This document shows positions 1 through 10,425 of a stretch of 64,000 nt of DNA, piece after piece. Each line of letters opens with the position of its first letter. Positions within the stretch are counted from its first letter, which is position 1. The translations under genes were made by a program, and so were the position numbers. Below the pieces are notes generated by a model. The model did no database searches and was not told where the DNA came from. It saw nothing but the letters and a program-made list of their open reading frames with translations. The DNA is from Eopsaltria australis. Taxonomy: Eukaryota; Chordata; Aves; Passeriformes; Petroicidae. Location: positions 124,001-188,000 of the forward strand of contig JAVTVJ010000518.1 of assembly GCA_034509425.1 (NCBI GenBank). Reading direction: 5' to 3'.

Positions 1-3000
1 AAGAGGAAAGATTTTACTTCAAAGAAAGTACAGTTAATGAAAATGATGCTCAATCCCTCAAGTGCTCTGTATTCAAGGATCCAAGTTACAGATAAAAGAA
101 ACTGACTTATAAATTGTATAATGATTAAAAGAACTGAATAAACCCTTAATAATACACATTTAATTGCCCTGATTAGATAGACTTCTACTTGTATTTGAAA
201 GTTGAATGACCTATTTTAGAGGCCCATCTAATGTTTAAATAAACTAGGCCAAATACTAATGAGTGACATTTATAAAAAAATTGTTATGTCTCAATTAGGC
301 AGTTGACAGTCTCTATAATACAGTCCTGTGGTTATGTAAAATCATATTTGTAACTGAATTACTGACTTGATATGTGCAATACAATACATTAAACTTGAGT
401 TGCTCTTGTTTTTTGGATTCTTTGTATGTTTTTTTTTCTTTTTTCACAGAAAACTTCTACGTACTTGGCAGACACAAACACTTAGAATATTTTGTGTGAT
501 TCCTTTTGTATTCTGAACATACTATGCTTATGATAAATAGCAACGAAACTGTTCCTAATTTAATTTTGCTGATTTCAGTGACTTCATATATTTGAATGAT
601 TTATTGTAGTTTTTATACATACTGTAGCATATTGCTTCTAAGGAAATTGAAGTGGTTGATACTCATAATGACAAATCTGTTAAATTCAATAACAACAAAA
701 TTTTGCATTAGGAATCATCTAAGAAGTAACATAACTGAGACACTTTCCTCTCCATAATTGGAATATCAGCCTGAGCAAAGTTGGAGTATTTTAATACCAA
801 TTAAACACAGAAATTACATTTTAACATTCATTTAAAACATACTACTTCTATCTAAATTGAGTTTATAGAACTGACAACTAAATAGATAAACTTCTACTTC
901 CACTCACTCTGATGTGGAGACAAAAGCTGAGCATCCAAACATGACTGCCTGCTTTAGTTCACATCTTTGAAAACTGATACTGAATAGCTGTTGTGCAATA
1001 CAGAGACAGAATAAAAGGCAGTTTTATTAAGTTTTACCTCTGACTATACCTTATTCTAGAAAGACTACATCTTCTAAAATGTTTTGATTATTATGTCAAT
1101 AACCTTTACTTAATTATGTGTTCTCTTGGACTAATACTTCATTGCTTCCCTAGACCCTCATGCTCCCAGACTGTCAGACTGACTCTGTAGCAGGTAACCT
1201 AAAATTACAGTAAGCTGATTTCTGGGGTCTCAGTATGAAGAAGTTGCAGAAGAAGCCCGAGACCTACAAGCTGTGCAGCCTGCTATAGGCAGTCCAGGAC
1301 CTGTGGCATTGTTTGCTGTTTCAAATCTGTGTGTTGAAGAAAAATCACGATTCACAGCAGCACACTGAACTCAGCCAGAGGTTTTCTGAACTCTGTTTTT
1401 AATCTCGTAATGACTTCTGGGAAAATACTTCAAGCAAGATACTATAGTCTTTGTGAAGCAATGTTTTTTATTAAAATTCTCTTTCATCATGTTTCCACAA
1501 ATAGCTGTAGTTGGCAGATCTCCACTTTCTCTCTGTCCTCCATTTGGATATTATTTCTAATCACTTTTTGATGTGTAGATCACAATCAGATTTTTCTTTC
1601 AAAATCTCTTGGTTAGCTTTTTAGTTATGCATGGACTCATATGCACTCATATATCTAATAGCTAAAGACAGTTTAAATTAGCTGATGACATCACCAACAG
1701 GGAAAATGTAAATGGCACAAGGCCATCTGCTTTTCTATTGTCTTTACACTGAATAAGGCAATGGCTCAGACTGGTGATTATGAAACTCTTTTACAGATCC
1801 CAGGTAGATGTCAAGAGAGGATATGACACTTCAAACAGATTTCAAGGTAGTGAGGGAATTTTTGAAGGACCTACTGAACCAATTTATACCCAAGAGATGC
1901 TGCAAACATCAGATTGTATTCTAATACTACATCCCAGACAGTGCCATGCATCATCACATCAAGTAATACTCCCTGATGTCTTTGCCATTAATTTATTGTG
2001 AAATTATGCATTCTCTCAGTGAACTCAGAATAAAATTATCAGCATAAGTTCTAAATAGTTCATATAAATACTGAAGTGATTCCATTCTATGACTGAGTGA
2101 AAATGATGTTTCTGTGTGCTTCAATCAAAGCTCATGAAATAGTTCTGAAAAGGCTATAAAATAATAGACAGGAGTTCTGTATGACACAGACTCACACACT
2201 TGCATCCTTCCAATGATGCTGAATTTTAAAGTTATTCCCAAATTATTATTCTTCAGAAGTGCAACACCTTAATGGTTCCATTGCTGTTACTTCTACAGAA
2301 TATTACTTCCATGACTTCCCAACTATAAATCAATAGAATTTATTTGTAGCCAATTTGGAATGATATGAGTATATATTGCAAATTAACCTAGGATTAAAAA
2401 GACTGATAAAAACCCCACAAATTTTCACCATTAAAAATCAGGTTCTACTAAAACAAAAAATAAAGGATTTAGTTTTAAACAAAATCAAAAATGTTTAAAT
2501 AATTGATGGTATTGGAACATACAGAAAATAACCTTGGAGTTAGTTTTGTTTCTTTGCAGTCTATGTCCCTTAATGGACCTTTTTTCATTACCCAGACTCA
2601 AAATCTGTGTTGGTTTATTTATATTTTTTTTCTTGCAAGTTTTAACCTTCGTGTCTTTTAGGATGTATCTTCCAATCTATGATCTAGCACCAATGATTCC
2701 CCTACTCATACTCATTCCGTTTGAAACCACAAGATTTGCTCAAGGCTTTACAGAATATATTAAGGGCTAGAACAGGTCTAATAAGTACATTAGAGAATGG
2801 GAAGTGGAATATCTTCTCTTAAATTTTCACAAACATTGAAAAGTAGTATGTTATTCTGATTTCTGAAGCCATGTAAAATTCACACCTGACTGTTCTTTTT
2901 CAGTTCCCGATGAAAGCTTCAAGCCTTTCTTCCTTGGAAAATTTTCAACTAGAATTTCAATTTATTTTATTGCTGTAAAGATGTAGTAGGAAGCTATAAT

Positions 3001-5021
3001 AAAATGCTCTAGTGTAAAATAGCCTGAAATGCAACGTATTAATCCTTTCATTAGAGACCAGCCTGCCTACTCACTTAAACTATACTGTTAGATAATGTAA
3101 ATTATTGCTAGTAGATTCTAGTAGATTTACTATAGATCTACTATTCTAGTAGATGTGGCCCTGAGCAAGGACATGCTCGTAAACTCACTGAGCTGTAGAA
3201 ATACTGTGAGAGACATTTTATCTGACTGTGCAGTGTTTCATTGCCCTTGAGAGCAGATTCGCTGTTTGTCCACTCAGCAGCCTGCAGGTAGAGATGAAGG
3301 TCATTCCTAAAATATGTGGGGTTCCTTATGCCTTGGAGTTTTCACCATGTTCACAAAACACATTCACCTTAACACACTTGCAGGCATGTGCTGGCAGTGT
3401 CCACAAGACTGCTTGCAAAGCCATGGGTCATTACAAATGGTGTTGACATTACAATTTTTTTCTCTTCTTCCTTGTGCTCTGCAAGGTTACGCATTTGTGC
3501 AGATTTTTCATTTTATATTAGTATGTTATAAAGTCTGTAAGTTACAGCAGATGTACTTTATTTACAAATAGATATTCTAGCCACTGAATCTCATAATGCT
3601 TTGTTTTAAACTGTAGTGTGAAGTATGAAAAAGTATATATAAGTAATCCATTACATTAACAATAATATCTTAAATTGCTCAAAAGTGTCAGAAATTTATT
3701 TGAAATATGCAGCAGCTTTTTAAGGAAAGTAACTGTAACATATATAGAAAGAAAATATATTTCTATATAGTATATTTCTATATAAAGAAAGTACATAATG
3801 TCTTTAAAATTATATCATGCACACACACACCAGTATTTTGAAACAGGTCATGAAACTGAAGAAAAGAGAAACCTAATAATGAAAGTCATGTAATGAGTTG
3901 CTATTGTTGTTCTGCCAACTTTCCCTTAAATAATAAAAACACCATTATATAATCTTTATTTCTTCTGTCCTGGGTAATTGCTGACTAACACTTTCATGTT
4001 TAAATTAAAACTTAAAGAAAGAGCCACAAAAAACCAAACCCCCTAGCAACTGAAAGTCCTGTTTTTATTTTCATTCTCTATAACAGCAAGACTCAATGCC
4101 ACGTCCTACTTTAAAATATTAAAAGGGGTGAGTGGTGCAGACTGAGTTCATGCTTTCAACTGGGGAAAAAATGAATGTACTCATCAGCATTCTTCAGGAC
4201 ATTTCACTCTTTTTTACCTCTTCGTACATGATTGATATTATCTCTAAATGAAATATATCCTGAAAGATGCTAAAAAAATGACAATAAGATTGAAATTTAT
4301 CAAAACATACCCAAATCATATAATTCTTTCTCATTCCTTCTTTCCTGTTTTTCTGGTTTGCTTGTGAATTATTTTTGTGAGAACAGTAATTTTTATCGTG
4401 CACAGGATATACCAAAGGTAAATAAAGACTGCTTTTTTGTTGTTGTTTTCTGAGAAAAAGTTTTAACAACCATTTTTTTTCATAGCTAGTTCCCTTCAGA
4501 AATACAGATGAAAATTTCGTGTGTGCACAACTACAAGAACTTGGGTGTGGTGTTTATTTAATACTGACCTTGCCCTTGGTGCAAAACAGGAGTCAAACTT
4601 CCGAAGTTAATCAGAACACATGGAACTGCTTCTTTGTAAAGGGATTGTAACACTTTTTGAAAAAAAAATATGATGTCTGACTAGACAGGTTCACAAACAC
4701 AGCATTTTAAGGGATACTATTCTGAAAATCATCAACTTTCCCAAGTAGATAAAGCAATAAGTCCTTAGTATCTACTTTCACTTACTGAAGTAACAGTGAT
4801 GTGAAAAATACAGACTATAAATCTAAAACTTGCAGCTTCAATAGCTGTTACCTATTCTTAAGGATTAGCTTGATTATGGGATTAGCAGTTTGTAAATATA
4901 TCAGCAAACAGGAAGAAAGCATATTCTGTCAGTGACCTTTGTGCTTTATCAAACATCTTTCATCTTGGTAAAAAGGGGAGAGTGGAAATCAAGAGTCTGC
5001 TTTCTGTCTGTGGGTTCTAGG
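1..5021. other. Unique AT-rich intergenic DNA
   Basis: I see no gene, RNA or recognisable transposon here. Open frames are short and unrelated to any family I know. Small local structures are present: a cluster of CTAGTAGAT words at 3108-3154 with one inverted copy that could form a hairpin, an A/T-rich direct repeat near 3751-3787, and a short CA run near 3820. The stretch ends at the target-site duplication of the ERV. Confidence 0.6.
3108..3154. repeat. CTAGTAGAT word cluster with hairpin potential
   Basis: Three direct copies of CTAGTAGAT occur at 3108, 3118 and 3146, and an inverted copy, ATCTACTA, lies at 3136-3143. The second copy and the inverted copy could form an 8-bp stem with a short loop. 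This is a local structure only; no function is implied. Confidence 0.5.
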
Positions 5022-5027
5022 ATATAC
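5022..5027. repeat. Left target-site duplication of the ERV (ATATAC)
   Basis: ATATAC directly precedes the TG that opens the 5' LTR, and the same six bases follow the CA that closes the 3' LTR at 8246. A 6-bp duplication is typical of class II (ERVK, alpha/beta-like) retroviral integration. The exact match shows that the two LTRs belong to one insertion. Confidence 0.95.
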
Positions 5028-5301
5028 TGTTGCGGTGGTTCGGAACCAGAGGACTTCCGGACAGGTTCCACGGACAGAGGGTTTCCCCCCGGAGCTCCCA
5101 GGGGCAGCAGTTGGACCACCAATCCACGGACCCAAGCTCCTGCTGTTGGTTACTGGACTTGTCTGTTATGTATTCCCGCTCTGGGAAATTCCCTGTCACT
5201 CCATAGTTCATTCGTTGTTCTCTCTGTTCCCCTCCCCTCCCTAAACCCCATTTGATCATGTACCCCAGCCCCTCCCCTGTATTGTCCCCTGCCCTCATCC
5301 T

Positions 5302-5327
5302 ATTGGGTGTTGTTCCTCCCTTAAATA
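5302..5327 (+). promoter_or_regulatory. LTR core promoter: CCAAT-type and TATA-like boxes
   Basis: ATTGG at 5302-5306 is followed by TTAAATA at 5321-5327, preceded by a pyrimidine-rich, C-rich tract. Transcription would be expected to start about 25-30 bases downstream, near 5350, shortly before the polyadenylation signal. The same boxes occur in the 3' LTR, where they could drive transcription into flanking DNA. Assignment is by motif only. Confidence 0.6.
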
Positions 5328-5379
5328 CCGATGTAATAAGCTGCTCTGGGCTCTTGGTCCATGTGCTCCCTTTGGAGGC

Positions 5380-5385
5380 AATAAA
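5380..5385 (+). terminator. LTR polyadenylation signal AATAAA
   Basis: A canonical AATAAA about 55 bases after the TATA-like box. A short R region like this is usual in alpha- and beta-like LTRs. The copy that would act on the viral transcript is the matching one at 8027-8032. Confidence 0.75.
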
Positions 5386-5601
5386 CCTACCGAAATCACA
5401 TACCAAGAGACCTCCTTCTCTGGTAGTTCTTTGCTGTTTCACCACGCTCCGGGGGCAACATCTCCCCGGACCGAACGCGGGCCAGCTGTGCTCATAGTCA
5501 GCACTCCGAGGGTGCCTTCCCGAGGGCGAACGGCATCCTAGGATAGGGCTAGGACTCCGCTGCCGGTACCAGGGTGGGACTGAAGCAGGGAACGCAACAA
5601 G

Positions 5602-5620
5602 TGGCGCACCGAACAGAGAC
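5602..5620 (+). other. Primer-binding site, tRNA-Lys type
   Basis: TGGCGCACCGAACAGAGAC lies two bases after the 5' LTR. It matches the general form of a tRNA-Lys3 primer-binding site with one extra base and a substitution. Lys priming is common in betaretrovirus-like and ERVK elements, consistent with the 6-bp duplication. It marks where minus-strand DNA synthesis starts. Confidence 0.8.
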
Positions 5621-6097
5621 TCCGACCTCTCGGGGTTCCCTGCGAGCGACCTGGATACGCAGCAGCGGTCCGGACTGCGCCTTCGGGACGCCGCTCCCCT
5701 AGCGAGAACTTCCGCGTTTTAGCGGGGGGCTGGCAGGGGCCGTCAGCAACCGTTCTGGAGCGTCTGAAGTGTGTACGCTAGCTGAGCGAACTGACGAGAC
5801 CAGAGACCCTTGCTCTTTTGGATGTTTCTCCCTCCGGAGCCGGTGACGGCAACTGAAGCCGGGATCGAGGAACCAAGACCCGCACGGAGCGGTGAGGTTT
5901 GGCGGCTGCGAGGCGCGGTGGGAAAGGACCAGGATCCGCGCGCGGCGGCGAAGCTCGGTGCCCGTGATAGCGGCGGGAAAGCCACCGAGAACCGAGCGCA
6001 GACGGTGAGGTCTAATCCGCGATAGGCAGCGGGAATCAGGCTCGAGGGAGAGTTTTGTACCATATAAAAAGAGCAAGGAGGCTTTTATTCGGAGACA
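5621..6097 (+). other. ERV untranslated leader with splice-donor candidates
   Basis: This GC-rich leader separates the primer-binding site from the gag start codon and would hold packaging signals. Two donor-like GGTGAGGT motifs occur, with the GT at 5892-5893 and 6005-6006. Either could splice to the acceptor-like site near 7588. Short frames here, such as 5810-6025, have no family resemblance and I treat them as non-coding. Confidence 0.5.
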
Positions 6098-7489
6098 ATG
6101 GGTATTAAGCTGTCCCGAATAGAGCAGGAGTTTTATGTCCAAGTTAAAGAGACCCTAAAGTTAAAAAACGGGAATGCTAATAAGAAGGCTTGGAAACGTT
6201 TTGTTAAATGGATCTTTGCCTATGTCCCTCTTGCTTCTGCTTCTTCTGTTAAAACTCTGAGTTTTTGGGAGTTAGTAGAAAAACGTTTAGAGGCAGTGGA
6301 GAGAGGGGGTGATGTTTCTGTCCGAAAATTTTTCCCGTTGTTGATTGTAATTTGTTATACTTTGCGTAATTGTCCTGAAAGTTCGAAATCCCCGACTCAC
6401 CCACCCCACGTTCCTAATTCCCCTTTTCCCAATCCCTCTTCCCCGCCCACAGCCAAACTCGCGCCGGCTGCGCTCCCCCATTGTTCCGAGTTTAAAGATG
6501 GCGGCGGCCTCGTGGCGCCGTGCCTACACCCCTGCGCCCACTGCGCAGCCTCACGCCGAAAGCCCATGAATCCTCCCAACCCCTCCCACGGCTCCTTCCC
6601 CTTCGCGTCGATTGGCGCCGCGTCGGGTTCCCCCCCCGCAGCCGATGATGTCTTCGCGTCGGGTCCCTCCCCTCGCGCCGGACGTCCCTGCCCCAGCCCG
6701 AGGGAGATCCCCTCCCCACCACGAGCCTGGACTGCTCATATCAACTGCAGTCCCGCCCCTAACCACCGCCCACTTCCAGATCCCCACGCTCCCTCGTTCA
6801 CACCCCGGGACTGGGGGCCGAAAAGTGGAGAGGCTGAAGCCTGTGATGCAGCCAGTCAGCCAGACCCTGCAGTGGCATCAGGTGTGCACAGCCCTCAGGG
6901 TAACAACCCACGATGGGAATCACAGTCACCTGCAGCCTTGCGAGAGCCTAGCAGAGTGGAGAGAGAGCTTGGGAGAGATTCTCCTCACTTTAAAGGTGTG
7001 CTGGTCCCATCTGACATAAAAACAATCCTGACAGGCATTTTAGTTAAGGTTCAGTATCGGGTGTGGGAAAAGATATGGAAGCAGCAGCTTCAAAGCCTGC
7101 TGAACAGTTCTAATCACCCTCCACCTAAGTCTTCCACAGGCTCCTGGACACCACATGCTCCATCCCATTTGGGAAACGGATCGGCACCGTGCTCCTCAAA
7201 GAAATTAAAAGCTGAATCCACTGTGTCCTGCTCTCCATCACCACCCATGCCACTGGAGACCCCATCAGAGGTGATCCCAGATGACCAGTCACTTGAACCA
7301 CGATGGCTGAAGTTAGTAGGCATCACAACTCTCCACCCAACACATCCACCAGAGCAGATCCAGTCGCATCCACCAACAGACGCTGCTCCACAGAGATCAG
7401 CGTGGAAGAGAAGGAAAAAGAAAACTCCCAACTTCGACAGTCATCAAGAAAAATCACTGAGACCCTTCTTCTTGATATCTTCCCCTTAG
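6098..7489 (+). CDS. gag: ERV gag-derived protein: matrix-like, proline-rich, capsid-like remnant
   Basis: This is the only long intact frame in the element (463 aa, stop TAG). The start is well supported: it is the first long-frame ATG after the leader, has A at -3 and G at +4, and begins MGIKLS, a myristoylation pattern (Gly2, Ser6) as in retroviral matrix. Residues 1 to about 93 are helical, basic and Trp-rich and resemble a beta/ERVK-type matrix domain. Residues 94-290 are Pro/Ser/Ala-rich. Residues about 300-337 (DIKTILTGILVKVQYRVWEK and following) resemble one helical segment of a retroviral capsid. The tail is Pro/Ser-rich with a basic cluster WKRRKKK at 436-442. Most of capsid and the zinc-knuckle nucleocapsid are missing, and I see no PTAP or PPxY late-budding motif. 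Family assignment of the matrix is moderately sure, capsid homology is tentative, and the function of the fusion is unknown. Confidence 0.75.
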   Translation: MGIKLSRIEQEFYVQVKETLKLKNGNANKKAWKRFVKWIFAYVPLASASSVKTLSFWELVEKRLEAVERGGDVSVRKFFPLLIVICYTLRNCPESSKSPTHPPHVPNSPFPNPSSPPTAKLAPAALPHCSEFKDGGGLVAPCLHPCAHCAASRRKPMNPPNPSHGSFPFASIGAASGSPPAADDVFASGPSPRAGRPCPSPREIPSPPRAWTAHINCSPAPNHRPLPDPHAPSFTPRDWGPKSGEAEACDAASQPDPAVASGVHSPQGNNPRWESQSPAALREPSRVERELGRDSPHFKGVLVPSDIKTILTGILVKVQYRVWEKIWKQQLQSLLNSSNHPPPKSSTGSWTPHAPSHLGNGSAPCSSKKLKAESTVSCSPSPPMPLETPSEVIPDDQSLEPRWLKLVGITTLHPTHPPEQIQSHPPTDAAPQRSAWKRRKKKTPNFDSHQEKSLRPFFLISSP

Positions 7490-7660
7490 ACTCTCCCTGA
7501 AACCTACCCCATGTACCTCCCATACCCCAATCATTCCCAGTCCTGTAGAGAGACAATGATTTAACAATGTTTGTTTGTTTATTTGCAGATTTTCAAGACT
7601 TTGCTTTGGATTTTAGTTATTATCTTCATTGTACTAACAAATCACTTTCTTTAAGTAATA
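7490..7660 (+). pseudogene. 3' remnant with acceptor-like site and hydrophobic env-like tail
   Basis: A T-rich tract runs into TTTGCAG with the AG at 7587-7588, a good splice-acceptor shape. A 29-codon open frame (7565-7651, stop TAA at 7652-7654) across this site encodes a hydrophobic stretch, IFKTLLWILVIIFIVLTNHF, which looks like a membrane anchor. Its place just before the polypurine tract is where the end of a transmembrane envelope protein would lie. It may be all that remains of env. It is too short to prove this, and it has no start codon of its own unless spliced. Confidence 0.35.
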
Positions 7661-7673
7661 AGACAGGGGGAGA
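7661..7673 (+). other. Polypurine tract
   Basis: AGACAGGGGGAGA directly abuts the TG of the 3' LTR. This is the expected primer position for plus-strand DNA synthesis. One cytosine interrupts the tract; the core is AGGGGGAGA. Confidence 0.85.
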
Positions 7674-8246
7674 TGTTGCGGTGGTTCGGAACCAGAGGAC
7701 TTCCGGACAGGTTCCACGGACAGAGGGTTTCCCCCCGGAGCTCCCAGGGGCAGCAGTTGGACCACCAATCCACGGACCCCAAGCTCCTGCTAGTGGTTAC
7801 TGGACTTGTCTGTTATGTATTCCCGCTCTGGGAAATTCCCTGTCACTCCATAGTTCATTCGTTGTTCTCTCTGTTCCCCTCCCCTCCCTAAACCCCATTT
7901 GATCATGCACCCCAGCCCCTCCCCTGTATTGTTCCCTGCCCTCATCCTATTGGGTGTTGTTCCTCCCTTAAATACCGATGTAATAAGCTGCTCTTGGCTC
8001 TTGGTCCATGTGCTCCCGTTGGAGGCAATAAACCTACCGAAATCACATACCAAGAGACCTCCTTCTCTGGTAGTTCTTTGCTGTTTCACCACGCTCCGGG
8101 GGCAACACCTCCCCGGACCGAACGCGGGCCAGCTGTGCTCATAGTCAGCACTCCGAGGGTGCCTTCCCGAGGGCGAACGGCATCCTAGGATAGGGCTAGG
8201 ACTCCGCTGCCGGTACCAGGGTGGGACTGAAGCAGGGAACGCAACA
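7674..8246 (+). repeat. 3' LTR of the ERV
   Basis: At 573 bp it is almost identical to the 5' LTR, with the same TGTTGCG/CGCAACA ends, TTAAATA at 7968-7974 and AATAAA at 8027-8032. The differences are one extra C in the CGGACCCC run, two adjacent substitutions just after it, and five scattered single changes. The last 130 or so bases are identical in both copies. Confidence 0.95.
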
Positions 8247-8252
8247 ATATAC
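8247..8252. repeat. Right target-site duplication of the ERV (ATATAC)
   Basis: Exact copy of the six bases at 5022-5027, immediately after the closing CA of the 3' LTR. Confidence 0.95.
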
Positions 8253-10185
8253 CACTGGTATCAGCCCTTCAAACTCAACTTTTTATCAACACATAAGTGT
8301 TAATAGTGAAAGTATGTTTTAGAATGCTGTCTGTGTCATCTTGAAGGAAAGGAACTGTAGCCGTCTGGGGGGAAAGCAGCTGCACGGGCTTCACCACCTT
8401 TGTGCCACAAAAAAAAATTTTTGAAAGAACTGCAAATTCACTGTTGACTGCCAAAAAGGACTAGAGCAGTTGATTCCCTCTAAAGGAAAGAAATTAACTG
8501 TAACAGCTGCATACAATTTCCCACTCATCCAGTTCATTTGTATTTGACCTTGTCTGAAAATTATCCCTCTTGTAAACTGTGTGACTGAATGAACTTTTAA
8601 TATTTTTGTTGGGTTTATTATATCACTTTGTTAAGCTAGAAAGGTCAGATAAAGGATAATCAAACATTGTTGTTTCTCCTCTCCCAAAAAAAATTAAATT
8701 GATTTTTTCTTCCCTTACATGACTGTCAGTGACAAGAAATCATGGCAATAGATTCTCTATAGTACATTCTGTGGGTGAAAAATATTCAGATTTAGAAAAC
8801 TCATTCTTATTTTTTGTAATATTTCACAGATTAGGAAAAGAATAATTAACTAATTTTTACTCTGAAGCATGAAAAAGTGGGTTTTTACTATCAAACAGAA
8901 AATGAATAACGTGATTGTTTCGTATCCTATTTGTCAGCATGTTTTATTTTGTATGTGATAGTATTTTGTTATCTGTAATGTCCCTCCTAAAAGTTCAAGC
9001 AAATCGCTAGACAAATATCTTAGGTGAGAAAGAGTTACCTCTTCCTGGGGATACTGAAAACTCTCTAAACAATGTCTAGAAAGAATTTATGAACAGCAGA
9101 TTTCAGGCTTTTTACCATGCTGAAGATGCAGATATGGAAGAAAAAGCTTTACAGACATCTGAGCAAATACCCTGGTAAAATATTTTAGAACATAAAAGAA
9201 ACAAAAAAACCTGAAAACCAATTCTTAGCTCTGATGAATCAATAATTTTGTTCAGATTCAGACACAGTTGGTACATATGCTGCAGGTATTACAGACTGAT
9301 TAATGATTTAGGAGACTAACTATGGGGAGATAGAGAAGCTGAAAAACCCTCCAAAATGCAGAAAACCCCACCACAGACCTAAAACCCACAAAAAAATGTC
9401 TTTATTGGAAAAAAGACTTGAATGAAAGAATCCTGTCTCCCCCATGTGACGCAACAGTCTTGTCTGTATGCTGCAGGAATAATTTTCTTCTCTGATCTTT
9501 GTAAATTAGTGATAGTGTTTATAGTGATAGCATTTGTTGTTTTCTCAAGCTGTTTCAGAGTCAACTAGTAAATGTGACTGCTGATAAGCTTTAAGGTTAA
9601 GACCTGGAGAACAGAGATACCCTGAAACCTTTTTTTTCTTGCAATTTTTCTCTTAGTAAAGATTATACAGAATAAAGTCTTCTTGGTCTGAATGAACCCA
9701 TCAGAAAAAAAAAAAAAATGTCTCAAGTATCAGTGAAAATGCATTCCTGATAGAACTCAATGTTAATCCCCAAGTTAAATTAAGGATTTAGAGCAGTGTG
9801 TTCCCAGCTCAGGTGAATTCCTCTACTGGAATGTTTCACATTGAAAGAAGTCCTCACAAATACCCTGCTAATTGTGTTTTATTTTGTATAAACCATCAAG
9901 TATTTGCTATATCAAAAAAAACCCATCAACCAGAGATTAATGTGCCCACCCGGAAACTAAGAGATCTCAGTTTGTTTGATATCCTGACTCTGGGTGCAGA
10001 CTAGAAGAAGCATGGGGAAAAAACTGAATAAATGTCTTTTAAAAGTGCATCTTAGAAAAGAAAAAGAAAAAAATATGTTTCCTCAAGCTGAGTTTATTTT
10101 GCCCTTGATCAAAACAGTTTTGATAAAACACCAGTGTTTTAGAACTTGCTGAGCAGTATTTATACAGCATCAAGGCCTTTTCTGT
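8253..10185. other. Unique AT-rich intergenic DNA
   Basis: I recognise no gene, RNA or transposon here. The short frames have no family resemblance. Confidence 0.55.
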
Positions 10186-10425
10186 TTTTCATTCTGCTGT
10201 CCCTCCCACCAAAGAGTAGACTGGGAGTGCAGAAGAGGGTGGGACGGGACACAGACAGGACAGCTGACCCCTGATATCCCAGATGACCAAAGGGATAACC
10301 CAAACCATGTGCTCAGAAGTAAAAGCTGGGGGAGAGTTTTCCAGTGGTTACCATTGCTCAGGAAGTGACTAGCCATGAGTTTCCCAATGGTGAACTACTG
10401 CACTTGTATTAGGTTTTTTTTCCTT
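10186..10425 (+). mobile_element. Partial avian LTR, U3/R part
   Basis: The run from about 10200 (GGGACACAGACAGGACAGCTGACCC and following, then TGACCAAAGGGATA, CATGTGCTCAG, GCTGGGGGAGAG, and CACTTGTATTAG) follows in order the words seen in the LTR at 49359-49904, but with higher divergence and missing ends. The TATA position is degraded. It is an old fragment in plus orientation. Boundaries are approximate. Confidence 0.65.

Larger units (their letters stand above)
5028..5599 (+). repeat. 5' LTR of the ERV
   Basis: This 572-bp LTR opens with TGTTGCG and closes with CGCAACA, a perfect 7-bp terminal inverted repeat. It contains an ATTGG (reverse CCAAT) at 5302-5306, a TATA-like TTAAATA at 5321-5327 and an AATAAA at 5380-5385, which places U3, R and U5 in the expected order. 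Open frames on both strands inside it recur in the 3' LTR and are shadows of the repeat, not separate genes. Confidence 0.95.
5028..8246 (+). mobile_element. Non-autonomous class II (ERVK-like) endogenous retrovirus
   Basis: A complete 3,219-bp LTR element: 5' LTR, Lys-type primer-binding site, leader, one gag-derived frame, polypurine tract and 3' LTR, flanked by ATATAC on both sides. Its GC content is far above that of the flanking DNA. The two LTRs differ by about seven substitutions and one single-base indel, roughly 1.2%, so the insertion is recent. The internal part is only 2,074 bp. I find no protease, reverse transcriptase, RNase H, integrase or surface glycoprotein sequence. The element therefore depended on enzymes supplied in trans, comparable in logic to the chicken ART-CH element (analogy from knowledge; no sequence comparison made). 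Alternatives are a single deleted provirus or an amplified non-autonomous family; genome copy number would decide. Confidence 0.95.

Noticed and set aside
1150..1420. Slightly GC-richer segment that might be an old repeat or exon
   Set aside because: I could not match it to any family, and no frame is sustained.
5017..5445. 142-aa minus-strand frame in the 5' LTR, partly repeated at 7790-8092
   Set aside because: It lies wholly in LTR sequence, recurs because the LTR is duplicated, and resembles no protein. Treated as a shadow of C-rich repeat DNA.
6612..7019. 135-aa alternative plus-strand frame inside gag
   Set aside because: It overlaps the well-started gag frame in a CpG-rich region where long chance frames are common. 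Its last part might reflect an old frameshift of capsid code, but I cannot show that.
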